The notes under the pieces are model-generated. The model saw nothing but the letters and a program-made list of their open reading frames with translations. It searched no databases and was not told where the DNA came from. From an uncultured Bacillaceae bacterium (GTDB lineage Bacteria; Bacillota; Bacilli; Bacillales; Alkalibacillaceae), in assembly GCA_937983065.1 (NCBI GenBank), contig CALKAL010000174.1, positions 1-13,903 on the forward strand: a stretch of DNA of 13,903 bases. The letters run 5' to 3'. The translations under genes were made by a program, and so were the position numbers. Positions within the stretch are counted from its first letter, which is position 1. The number at the start of each line of letters is the position of its first letter. This document shows positions 7,906-13,903 of the stretch, piece by piece.

Positions 7906-8052
7906 AAGTTCTGGATATAATTTAACCAGTTCTCGATAAAGCAGTATAAGTTCTGGATAAAGCGTCTAGACTTCTCGATAAAGTGGACCAAGTTCTGGAT
8001 AAAGCGTCTAAACATCTCGATAAATCAGCCTAAGTTCTGGATAACACTTGTA
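7906..8052. repeat. Array of seven exact-period 21-bp tandem repeats
   Basis: Seven units begin at 7906, 7927, 7948, 7969, 7990, 8011 and 8032, each exactly 21 bp, with core consensus AAGTTCTSGATAAAG. The S position alternates strictly G, C, G, C, G, C, G, so the true period is a 42-bp dimer. Units at 7948 and 7990 are identical over all 21 bp; the other half of the dimer is 14 of 21 between copies. The core TTCTSGAT is the conserved part (one copy begins ATCT) and the remaining bases vary. The two long frames through the array are interrupted and lack a start codon, so it is not judged coding. Strand of action is unknown. Confidence 0.93.
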
Positions 8053-8164
8053 CAGTCCGATACAAAGCTTCAATAATAGCTCCATTGAAAGTTCCCCCAC
8101 CTGTTATTAATCCACTTTTCCCAATTGCACTTTCCTCATTAAATATGTTTCCTTTCACAACCAT
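8030..8164 (-). CDS. Possible small ORF or gene remnant, 44 aa
   Basis: On the minus strand an ATG (complement of 8162-8164) opens a 44-residue frame beginning MVVKGNIFNEES and ending VQVLSRT, with the stop at 8030-8032 supplied by the junction with the 21-bp array. The middle is glycine-rich (GKSGLITGGGTFNGAII). Purine enrichment of the minus strand here fits coding in this genome, where all real genes are purine-rich in the sense strand. There is no convincing Shine-Dalgarno or promoter, and an in-frame stop lies 24 bp upstream of the ATG. The GGGTFNG stretch is vaguely like small GerPA/GerPF spore proteins, too weak to name it. It may be a decayed gene cut by the repeats, or chance. Confidence 0.25.
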   Translation of the reverse strand: MVVKGNIFNEESAIGKSGLITGGGTFNGAIIEALYRTVQVLSRT

Positions 8165-8217
8165 CTTTAATTTCTCAATTTGCCCTATTAATACTTAAAT
8201 TGTTATGTTTTAATGAA

Positions 8218-8246
8218 AAGACAGATTTGGTTCATTATGATATAGT
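8218..8246 (+). promoter_or_regulatory. Candidate sigma-A promoter of the hprK operon
   Basis: An extended -10, TGATATAGT (8238-8246; TATAGT is 5 of 6 to TATAAT), follows a partial -35 AAGACA (8218-8223, 4 of 6) with a 17-bp spacer. The start point would be near 8252, leaving a 45-base leader. A catabolite-responsive element is not evident. Confidence 0.45.
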
Positions 8247-8297
8247 TGTTCCTATAAGAATGAAAATTCAAACCTCTAAACAGAAGGAGGAATACGG

Positions 8298-9233
8298 GTG
8301 ATTAAAGTCCGTACAAAAGATTTGCTTGAACGTTTTGATTTAGAATTAGTCGCAGGAAAAGATGGGATCCATCGTGAAATTATAGAGAGTGATATTTCCC
8401 GCCCTGGTATTGAAATGGCGGGGTATTTTAAGCATTATCCTCGGGAGCGTTTGCAATTATTAGGGCGGACAGAGCTTTCTTTTTTAAATGATTTAAGTCC
8501 AGCTTTAATTAAAAATAGAATGGATCAGCTTTGTACTGATGTGACACCAGGGATTGTTATTACGCGGGGTCAAGATGTGCCGAAAGAATTAATTAATGCG
8601 GCGAATGATGCGGGGGTTCCCGTCATGGTTTCTCCGTATAAAACGTCTCGGATCATTAGCCGGCTTGCTACTTTTTTAGAATCAAAATTCGCTCCGAAAA
8701 CGGCAGTGCACGGGGTGTTAGTAGATGTTTACGGTATTGGCGTTCTCATTACTGGAAAAAGTGGTATTGGTAAAAGTGAGACGGCGCTAGAATTAATTAA
8801 AAGAGGGCATCGACTCGTTGCGGATGATAACGTCGAAATTCGTCAAGAGGACTATGATACATTAATCGGTAATCCGCCGCCTTTAATCGAGCATTTATTA
8901 GAAATTAGAGGACTTGGAATTATTAATGTGATGACGCTATTTGGTGCCGGGGCAGTTCGTAATTTTAAGCGGATTTCCATGGTTGTTCATTTGGAAACGT
9001 GGGATCCGGAAAAACAGTATGACCGCCTCGGATTAGATGAGGACAAGATTAAAATTATGGATGTCACTTTACCGAAATCAACAATCCCAGTCAGACCTGG
9101 GCGAAACGTTTCTGTTATTATAGAAGTGGCGGCGATGAATTTCCGTCTCAAAGGAATGGGCATTCATACAGCAGAAGAGTTTTCAGAACGATTAAGTGCA
9201 GTCATTGAAGATTTTGATCCTAATAAAATGTAA
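8298..9233 (+). CDS. hprK: HPr kinase/phosphorylase
   Basis: HprK/P is the cytoplasmic sensor of carbon catabolite control. When fructose-1,6-bisphosphate is high it phosphorylates HPr (and Crh) on Ser46 using ATP or PPi; when phosphate is high it runs the reverse phosphorolysis, yielding PPi. P-Ser-HPr is the corepressor for CcpA. The 311-aa protein has an N-terminal regulatory domain (1-130) and a C-terminal kinase domain with His138, the P-loop GKSGIGKS at 153-160 including Lys159, the Asp pair at 176-177, and the family signature LEIRGLGIINV at 201-211. All are intact and the length is standard. The GTG start has an excellent AAGGAGG at 8284-8290, seven bases upstream. It heads a five-gene cluster; lgt follows after 31 bp. 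Confidence 0.98.
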   Translation: MIKVRTKDLLERFDLELVAGKDGIHREIIESDISRPGIEMAGYFKHYPRERLQLLGRTELSFLNDLSPALIKNRMDQLCTDVTPGIVITRGQDVPKELINAANDAGVPVMVSPYKTSRIISRLATFLESKFAPKTAVHGVLVDVYGIGVLITGKSGIGKSETALELIKRGHRLVADDNVEIRQEDYDTLIGNPPPLIEHLLEIRGLGIINVMTLFGAGAVRNFKRISMVVHLETWDPEKQYDRLGLDEDKIKIMDVTLPKSTIPVRPGRNVSVIIEVAAMNFRLKGMGIHTAEEFSERLSAVIEDFDPNKM

Positions 9234-9264
9234 CAATAAATAGACGTAGTAAGGGGAGTTAGTT

Positions 9265-10149
9265 ATGTCATGTGCGTATGAACCGTATGACCGTGTATTT
9301 TTAAATTTAGGCCCAGTTCCGATTTATTGGTACGGTTTTTTAATTATGCTAGGGGCCGTTATTGCGTTAATTGTAGCGCAGAAAGAAGGAAAACGGCTCG
9401 GATTAGATAAAGATTTTTTCATTGATTTATTAGTGTTTGCAATACCAGCCGCCATTATCGGGGCAAGACTCTATTATGTCATTTTTGAATGGGAACGCTA
9501 TAATTCGTTTATCGACATCATTGATATAAGACAAGGTGGTTTAGCGATTCACGGGGCATTATTCGCTGCCATTATAACCGCTTATATTTACAGTAAAGTG
9601 AAGAACGTCTCCTTCTGGAAAATAGCAGATATCGCTGCACCGAGCTTGCTCATCGGTCAAATGCTCGGCCGTTGGGGAAACTTCATGAATCAGGAAGCAT
9701 ACGGTGGTCCAATTTCAGAAGCGGCATACAATAACTTTTTACAATACGTCCCTGATTGGATTATGAATCAAATGTGTGTTAACGGGGTTTACCATCACCC
9801 GACCTTTTTATATGAGTCGGTTTGGAATTTACTCGGACTAATTCTTTTACTTTATTTAAGATATAAAATTAATCCACGTCGCGGTGTTATTTTCTTATCG
9901 TATTTAATTTGGTATTCTTTCGGACGATTTTTCATTGAAGGCTTAAGAACAGATAGTCTATACATTGTTGGCAACTTAAGAACGGCACAGCTCGTATCTG
10001 TTTTACTTATTTTGATTAGTGCGTATCTCATTTATTACCGTAAGAAAAAAGGATTGGCAGAGGAATTATATGATGGAACCTCTCTGAAAAAAAATAAAAA
10101 AGGAAAGAATAATAAGGGTAAGAATCAGAAAGGTAAGAAGAAAAAATAA
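9265..10149 (+). CDS. lgt: Prolipoprotein diacylglyceryl transferase
   Basis: Lgt is an integral membrane enzyme that moves diacylglycerol from phosphatidylglycerol to the lipobox cysteine of prolipoproteins, the first step of lipoprotein maturation. The 294-aa product has multiple membrane segments and the conserved catalytic residues: His96 (HGALF), and Arg136 and Asn139 in the family signature GRWGNFMNQEAYG (135-147), which correspond to E. coli His103, Arg143 and Asn146. The C-terminal RTDSL region is also present. The last ~35 residues form a hydrophilic tail, of which the final 20 contain 12 lysines plus only Gly, Asn and Gln. This tail is longer than the core enzyme needs and should lie in the cytoplasm. 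ATG 9265 follows AAGGGGAG at 9251-9258. Placement after hprK is the usual Bacillus order. Confidence 0.97.
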   Translation: MSCAYEPYDRVFLNLGPVPIYWYGFLIMLGAVIALIVAQKEGKRLGLDKDFFIDLLVFAIPAAIIGARLYYVIFEWERYNSFIDIIDIRQGGLAIHGALFAAIITAYIYSKVKNVSFWKIADIAAPSLLIGQMLGRWGNFMNQEAYGGPISEAAYNNFLQYVPDWIMNQMCVNGVYHHPTFLYESVWNLLGLILLLYLRYKINPRRGVIFLSYLIWYSFGRFFIEGLRTDSLYIVGNLRTAQLVSVLLILISAYLIYYRKKKGLAEELYDGTSLKKNKKGKNNKGKNQKGKKKK

Positions 10150-10166
10150 GGAGAGAATGATCTAGA

Positions 10167-11117
10167 TTGCAAACAACTTTGAAAAACGGGTTGAAAAGTG
10201 GATTAGAAACGACATGGACGTTAGGTAAAATTATTTTTCCAATTACGTTAATAGTAACGATTTTACAATATACACCTGTCTTACCGCTTATCATCAGCTG
10301 GATTGAGCCGTTAATGGGGTTAATTGGCTTATCAGGTGAGGCGGCCGTTCCATTAGTGCTTGCGAATGTTTTAAATTTATATGCGGGAATCGGCGCAATC
10401 GTTAGTTTTGATTTTACAGTTAAAGAAGTATTTATTATGGCGATGATGATGTCATTTTCCCATAATTTATTCGTTGAGTCGGCGGTTGCTGCAAAGGTTG
10501 GCGTCAGATTTTCAGTTATTATTGCGGTGCGAATCGGACTTGCGATTGTATCGGCTGCTGTCATTAATCTCGTTTGGCACGGCGGACAATCTCAAGCTAA
10601 ATATGGGTTCGTTCCAACTGATGGACCAGAACCAGAAGGCTGGCTGCAAATCGGTTTGGCAGGATTGGAAACGGCATTTTTCGGAATCGTTCAATTAGCA
10701 TTGATCGTCATTCCGATTATGATCATCATTCAATGGATGAAGGACCGCCATTGGTTAGATTGGTTATCGAATAAGCTCACCCCGTTTACGAAAATTATCG
10801 GTGTAGAAAAAAATGCATCGACGACATTAGTGGCAGGATTAACTGTCGGACTCGCCTTTGGAGCGGGGGTTATGATTCAGGCAGCTAAAGAGGATCAAGT
10901 GTCTAAAAAAGATATGTATCTCGTTTTAATCTTTTTAGTCGCATGTCACGCGGTAGTTGAGGATACACTTATTTTTATTCCACTTGGGATTCCAGTTTGG
11001 CCACTGTTACTCATTCGGTTAACGGCAGCTATTTTATTAACGATGATTATCGCTTATTTCTGGAACCGATATGAAAGAAAAGATGCTAACATGAGAAAAG
11101 GAGCCGTCGTCAAATGA
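10167..11117 (+). CDS. yvoD: YvoD-like membrane protein with nucleoside-recognition (Gate) domains
   Basis: The 316-aa protein is polytopic and matches YvoD of the hprK-lgt-yvoD-ppaX operon. Two halves look alike: MMSFSHNLFVESA near residue 94 and FLVACHAVVEDTLIF near residue 256 share a membrane-embedded His-x4/5-Glu pattern, consistent with two Gate domains of the nucleoside-recognition type. A loop rich in Pro and Gly (about 145-160) separates the halves. Substrate is unknown; transport is inferred only from the fold family. The only sensible start is TTG 10167, because an in-frame stop lies at 10158-10160 and no ATG occurs nearby. Its AAGGAG (10148-10153) is 13 bases away, longer than optimal, so translation is likely weak. 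The stop overlaps the ppaX start by 4 bp (ATGA). Confidence 0.85.
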   Translation: MQTTLKNGLKSGLETTWTLGKIIFPITLIVTILQYTPVLPLIISWIEPLMGLIGLSGEAAVPLVLANVLNLYAGIGAIVSFDFTVKEVFIMAMMMSFSHNLFVESAVAAKVGVRFSVIIAVRIGLAIVSAAVINLVWHGGQSQAKYGFVPTDGPEPEGWLQIGLAGLETAFFGIVQLALIVIPIMIIIQWMKDRHWLDWLSNKLTPFTKIIGVEKNASTTLVAGLTVGLAFGAGVMIQAAKEDQVSKKDMYLVLIFLVACHAVVEDTLIFIPLGIPVWPLLLIRLTAAILLTMIIAYFWNRYERKDANMRKGAVVK

Positions 11118-11752
11118 CAATTAAAACAATTTTATTCGATTTAGATGGAACTTTGATTGATACGAATGAATTAATTATTGAATCTTTTAAACATACGTTG
11201 GGGCAATACGTTGATCGAGAGTTTTCTCGAGAGGAAATTATTTCGTTTATTGGTCCACCGTTAAAAGATACGTTTGAAAAAATTTTACCTGAGAAAATAG
11301 AAGAAATGATGGCGACGTATCGGGAGCATAATTTAGCTCATCATGATGCGTACGTAGAAATTTATGATGGTGTTTTTGAAACGGTTAAAGCACTGCACGA
11401 GGACGGTTATGCCATGGCGATTGTGACGACAAAGCTTCGCGAGCCAGCGATTAAAGGGTTGAAGTTGACGAACTTATATCAGTTTTTCGATGTCATTGTC
11501 GGTTTAGATGATGTAAAACATGCAAAACCAGACCCTGAGCCCGTGTTAAAAGCGATGAATGCATTAGGTGGGGAGCCTGAGTCGACGATTATGGTTGGCG
11601 ATAATATGCATGATGTCTATGCTGGAAAAAATGCAGGTATGAAAACGGCGGGTGTTGCATGGTCGGCGAAAGGAAGAGATTTTATCGCATCCCTTGAGCC
11701 AGATTATATTTTAGAGCATATGTCCGATTTACGCACCATCGTTAAGGGGTGA
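11114..11752 (+). CDS. ppaX: Pyrophosphatase PpaX (HAD family)
   Basis: PpaX hydrolyses inorganic pyrophosphate. In B. subtilis it is thought to remove the PPi released when HprK/P dephosphorylates P-Ser-HPr, pulling that reaction forward. The 212-aa protein is a HAD hydrolase: motif I DLDGT with nucleophile Asp9 and acid/base Asp11, motif II Thr105 (IVTTK), motif III Lys138 (AKPDP), and motif IV GDNMHD with Asp163 and Asp167 binding magnesium. A helical cap occupies about residues 15-85. The start overlaps the yvoD stop (ATGA) and has AAGGAG at 11098-11103, implying translational coupling. The position in the hprK operon separates it from phosphoglycolate phosphatases, which share these motifs. 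Confidence 0.93.
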   Translation: MTIKTILFDLDGTLIDTNELIIESFKHTLGQYVDREFSREEIISFIGPPLKDTFEKILPEKIEEMMATYREHNLAHHDAYVEIYDGVFETVKALHEDGYAMAIVTTKLREPAIKGLKLTNLYQFFDVIVGLDDVKHAKPDPEPVLKAMNALGGEPESTIMVGDNMHDVYAGKNAGMKTAGVAWSAKGRDFIASLEPDYILEHMSDLRTIVKG

Positions 11753-11756
11753 CAAT

Positions 11757-12281
11757 ATGCGCGATACGAAACGATATAAAGTTGAAGGGCCTAATTCTTT
11801 ATGGCAACTTTACAAAACAGTTTCATTTTTTAAAGTGGCGAAAAATTTTATTTTCATTCAAATCGGGCGGTATACTCCTTTTGTATCAGTGAAAAACTGG
11901 ATTTACCGGACGTTTTTACGGATGAAAATTGGGAAAAAAACGGCCCTCGCCTTAATGGTCATGCCCGATTTAATGTTTCCTGAAAAAATTTATATTGGAA
12001 AAAATACGATTATCGGCTTTAACACAACAATTTTAGCCCATGAATATTTAATTGAAGAGTATCGGTTAGGCGATGTTAAAATTGGTGATAACGTCATGAT
12101 TGGAGCGAATAGTACGATTTTACCAGGCGTTAAAATTGGTGATGGGGCAATTGTCTCTGCAGCAACCCTCGTTAACGCCGATGTACCTCCAGGCAGTTTT
12201 GTTGGAGGCAATCCGATGCGCATTATTTATACGAAAGAAGAAATGGAAAAACGACAAAAGGATCAACACTTAAACGAGTGA
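11757..12281 (+). CDS. yvoF: YvoF-like hexapeptide-repeat acyltransferase
   Basis: A 174-aa protein with a left-handed beta-helix typical of O-acetyltransferases. Hexapeptide repeats are visible from about residue 78 to 152 (IYIGKNTIIG, VKIGDNVMIGANSTI, VKIGDGAIVSAATLV), ending with the GGNPMRII motif common to this class. His95 in ILAHEY is the likely catalytic base and the insertion around 95-108 would shape the acceptor site. The donor is probably acetyl-CoA; the acceptor is unknown. The N-terminal 60 residues are basic and aromatic with no clear membrane segment. ATG 11757 lies four bases after AAGGGGTGA, which includes the ppaX stop. It is the last gene of the hprK operon, and its final codons form one arm of a terminator hairpin. 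Confidence 0.88.
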   Translation: MRDTKRYKVEGPNSLWQLYKTVSFFKVAKNFIFIQIGRYTPFVSVKNWIYRTFLRMKIGKKTALALMVMPDLMFPEKIYIGKNTIIGFNTTILAHEYLIEEYRLGDVKIGDNVMIGANSTILPGVKIGDGAIVSAATLVNADVPPGSFVGGNPMRIIYTKEEMEKRQKDQHLNE

Positions 12282-12301
12282 GGTTCTCCTTTGTCGTTTT
12301 T
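12247..12301 (+). terminator. Terminator hairpin overlapping yvoF end, in front of glpK
   Basis: The arm AAAAACGACAAA plus GGA (12247-12262, one bulged A) pairs with TCC plus TTTGTCGTTTTT (12287-12301), giving 12 and 3 bp of stem. The 24-base loop contains a smaller CACT/AGTG hairpin. The right arm ends in five T residues, and the left arm's A-run would allow termination on the minus strand too. It ends only 28 bases before the glpK start, so it may act as a regulated (antitermination) element for glpK as well as the end of the hprK operon. Confidence 0.7.
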
Positions 12302-12313
12302 CTACATAAATTT

Positions 12314-12323
12314 AGGAGAGGTG
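12314..12323 (+). promoter_or_regulatory. Ribosome-binding site that decides the glpK start
   Basis: GGAGAGGTGA is a strong site six bases before GTG 12330. An in-frame TTG at 12291 lies within the terminator arm, has no such site and would add 13 non-conserved residues, so it is not the start. Confidence 0.88.
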
Positions 12324-12329
12324 ATTCAC

Positions 12330-13823
12330 GTGGAAAAGTATATTATGGCGCTAGACCAAGGCACGACGAGTTCCCGAGCCATTTTGTTTAACAAAAAAGC
12401 AGAGATCGTCAGCATTGCGCAAATGGAGTTCGAGCAACATTTTCCAAAGCCAGGCTGGGTCGAGCATGATGCGAATGAAATTTGGACGTCGATGCAAGCG
12501 TGTATGACGGATGTATTGCGGAAAGCGGATATTAGCGCGAGTCAAATTGCTGGAATCGGGATAACGAATCAACGGGAAACGACGGTTGTATGGGATCGGC
12601 ATACAGGGAAGCCAATTCACCGTGCGATCGTTTGGCAGTCGAGACAAACGGAAGCTATTTGTAATGAATTGAAGGAACAAAATTATGAAGGGCTGTTTCG
12701 AGAAAAGACAGGCTTGCTTATCGATCCTTATTTTTCTGGCACAAAGGTGAAATGGATTTTAGATCACGTTGAAGGAGCAAGGGAGAAAGCAGAAAACGGT
12801 GATTTACTTTTCGGAACGATTGATACGTGGCTCATTTATAAATTAACTGGAGGCGCTGCCCATGTGACGGATTATTCGAATGCGTCTCGGACATTAATGT
12901 ACAATATTTACGAGCTCGATTGGGATGAAGAATTGTTAAATATTTTAGGCGTTCCGAAAAGTATGTTACCAGAAGTGAGACCTTCATCGGAAATATACGG
13001 TTACACGGTTGAGCATTTTTTCCAAGGTGAAAAGGTGCCGATTGCTGGGGCGTGTGGAGATCAGCAGGCAGCTCTATTTGGGCAAGCCTGTTTTGATAAA
13101 GGGATGGCGAAAAATACATACGGAACAGGCTGTTTTATGTTAATGAATACGGGAGAAGAAGCGGTGAAGTCAGAGCACGGCCTGTTGACGACGCTCGCTT
13201 GGGGTGTTGACGGAGAAGTCCAGTACGCCCTTGAAGGAAGTATTTTTGTCGCTGGTTCTGCGATTCAATGGTTACGCGACGGATTACGCATGTTCAAATC
13301 AGCACCAGATAGTGAAATGTACGCCACCCGAGTTGACTCAACGGACGGTGTATACGTTGTCCCAGCCTTTGTCGGACTTGGAACACCTTACTGGGATAGT
13401 AAAGCAAGGGGTGCCGTATTTGGATTAACTCGTGGCACGACGAAGGAGCATTTTATCCGAGCAACAGTAGAATCAATCGCCTATCAAACGAAAGATGTCG
13501 TCCTTGCAATGATTGAGGACGCTGGATTGGAATTGAAAAAATTACGCGTTGACGGCGGCGCGGTTAAAAATGATTTTTTAATGCAGTTTCAAAGCGATCT
13601 ATTAAATGTCGATGTCGAGCGGCCAATTGTTAACGAAACGACGGCATTAGGTGCAGCATATTTAGCCGGGCTTGCTGTCGGTTATTGGAAAAATAAAAAT
13701 GAAATTCATGAGCAATGGGCAATTGAACGTGTGTTTAAGCCAGAAATGGACGAAGACGAACGTAAGAAAAAATATGAAGGCTGGAAAAAAGCTGTCCGAG
13801 CAACACAAGTGTTTACGGAATAG
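12330..13823 (+). CDS. glpK: Glycerol kinase
   Basis: GlpK phosphorylates glycerol to sn-glycerol-3-phosphate in the cytoplasm, committing it to catabolism or lipid synthesis. The 497-aa protein is a full-length FGGY kinase: N-terminal ATP motif DQGTTSSR at 9-16, glycerol-contacting Arg82, Glu83, Trp102, Tyr134 and Asp244 (equivalent to E. coli 83, 84, 103, 135 and 245), signature YFSGTKVKWILDH at 134-146, and a C-terminal ATPase half with GGAVKNDFLMQ. His229 in VEHFFQGEKVP aligns with the histidine that HPr phosphorylates to activate GlpK in enterococci and Bacillus. The gene lies straight after the hprK operon without glpF or glpP in view; in B. subtilis the place after yvoF is taken by hisZ, as I remember. 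Its own terminator follows. Confidence 0.98.
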   Translation: MEKYIMALDQGTTSSRAILFNKKAEIVSIAQMEFEQHFPKPGWVEHDANEIWTSMQACMTDVLRKADISASQIAGIGITNQRETTVVWDRHTGKPIHRAIVWQSRQTEAICNELKEQNYEGLFREKTGLLIDPYFSGTKVKWILDHVEGAREKAENGDLLFGTIDTWLIYKLTGGAAHVTDYSNASRTLMYNIYELDWDEELLNILGVPKSMLPEVRPSSEIYGYTVEHFFQGEKVPIAGACGDQQAALFGQACFDKGMAKNTYGTGCFMLMNTGEEAVKSEHGLLTTLAWGVDGEVQYALEGSIFVAGSAIQWLRDGLRMFKSAPDSEMYATRVDSTDGVYVVPAFVGLGTPYWDSKARGAVFGLTRGTTKEHFIRATVESIAYQTKDVVLAMIEDAGLELKKLRVDGGAVKNDFLMQFQSDLLNVDVERPIVNETTALGAAYLAGLAVGYWKNKNEIHEQWAIERVFKPEMDEDERKKKYEGWKKAVRATQVFTE

Positions 13824-13831
13824 TAGATATT

Positions 13832-13874
13832 AGCACTGGGGAAAGCGATAATAGTTGATTCCCAGTGTTTTTTT
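13832..13874 (+). terminator. Intrinsic terminator after glpK
   Basis: AGCACTGGGGA (13832-13842) pairs with TTCCCAGTGTT (13859-13869) in an 11-bp stem with two G-U pairs, followed by a T-run to 13874. It ends the glpK transcript 9 bases after the stop codon. Confidence 0.88.
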
Positions 13875-13884
13875 ATAGTTTTGT

Positions 13885-13903
13885 GAGGGGAAGCCTTGAT
13901 GTT
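13885..13903 (+). other. Possible ribosome-binding site and first codon of the next gene
   Basis: GAGGGGAAG (13885-13893) is followed five bases later by ATG at 13899, two bases before the window end. This resembles the beginning of a further + strand gene. glpD often follows glpK in Bacillales, but nothing in the five coding bases supports any identity. The gap after the glpK terminator (about 10 bp) leaves little room for a promoter, so the spacing is odd and the call is tentative. Confidence 0.3.

Larger units (their letters stand above)
7848..8297. other. 450-bp intergenic region before hprK
   Basis: This is the only long gap in the window. Positions 7848-7905 are AT-rich with nothing recognised. 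Positions 7906-8052 hold the 21-bp tandem array. Positions 8053-8200 are pyrimidine-rich on the + strand, the reverse of the genes around, and include a short minus-strand open frame. The hprK promoter and leader occupy about 8215-8297. Confidence 0.9.

Noticed and set aside
7949..8031. Repeat peptide encoded by the 21-bp array (VLDKAS- or KFWIK-type frames)
   Set aside because: The period is a multiple of three, but both frames meet stops within the array, and neither has a start codon or ribosome-binding site.
7906..8052. CRISPR array
   Set aside because: The 21-bp units are directly contiguous, with a short conserved core and no spacers of 25-40 bp, and no cas genes are present.
10028..10564. 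178-aa minus-strand open frame across the lgt-yvoD junction
   Set aside because: It is antisense to two well-supported genes, has no ribosome-binding site or recognisable motif, and its Thr/Ile/Ser-rich composition is that of an antisense shadow.
12199..12231. Promoter for glpK inside yvoF
   Set aside because: TTGTTG or TTGGAG with downstream AT-rich hexamers give only weak matches; none is strong enough to list.
12351..12680. 109-aa minus-strand frame inside glpK
   Set aside because: Antisense to conserved glpK sequence; no family resemblance.

Overview
The window is chromosomal DNA of a low-GC Gram-positive bacterium, most likely a member of Bacillaceae other than Bacillus subtilis. The reasons are AT-rich coding with strong purine-rich Shine-Dalgarno sites, frequent GTG/TTG starts, a Bacillus-type bacillithiol deacetylase with its YojF partner, and a gene order (uvrBA, then yvl genes, then hprK-lgt-yvoD-ppaX-yvoF) that follows B. 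subtilis as I remember it. All twelve complete genes lie on the + strand. I see no phage, insertion sequence, CRISPR array, tRNA or rRNA.

Layout: 1-191 is the uvrB upstream region, with a degenerate LexA/DinR box over an extended -10 element. uvrB and uvrA (192-5041) are adjacent and probably translationally coupled; they encode the damage-recognition part of nucleotide excision repair. Only 34 bp later come yojF and bshB2 (5076-6188), for bacillithiol biosynthesis or thiol maintenance. A 153-bp gap with two neighbouring inverted repeats precedes yvlB-yvlD (6342-7803), an envelope-stress type pair lacking the yvlA and yvlC seen in B. subtilis. It ends in a clear intrinsic terminator.

The only long non-coding stretch (7848-8297) holds seven units of an exact 21-bp tandem repeat with strict G/C alternation, then a short minus-strand open frame that may be a gene remnant, then the hprK promoter region.

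hprK-lgt-yvoD-ppaX-yvoF (8298-12281) is a compact operon. HprK/P adds and removes the Ser46 phosphate on HPr, the master signal of carbon catabolite control. PpaX removes the pyrophosphate made when HprK/P works as a phosphorylase. Lgt lipidates prolipoproteins. YvoD and YvoF are a membrane protein and an acyltransferase of unknown substrate. The operon ends in a hairpin that overlaps the end of yvoF and lies immediately before glpK (12330-13823). glpK has no room for its own promoter after that hairpin, so it must depend on readthrough or on a promoter inside yvoF. GlpK retains the histidine region phosphorylated by HPr in other Firmicutes, so its placement beside hprK and ppaX is functionally suggestive. 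The window ends after the glpK terminator with a ribosome-binding site and possible first codon of another gene.

Most of the window is ordinary, conserved chromosome. The parts most worth a second look are the 21-bp repeat array and the glpK leader hairpin. No wholly new system is claimed.
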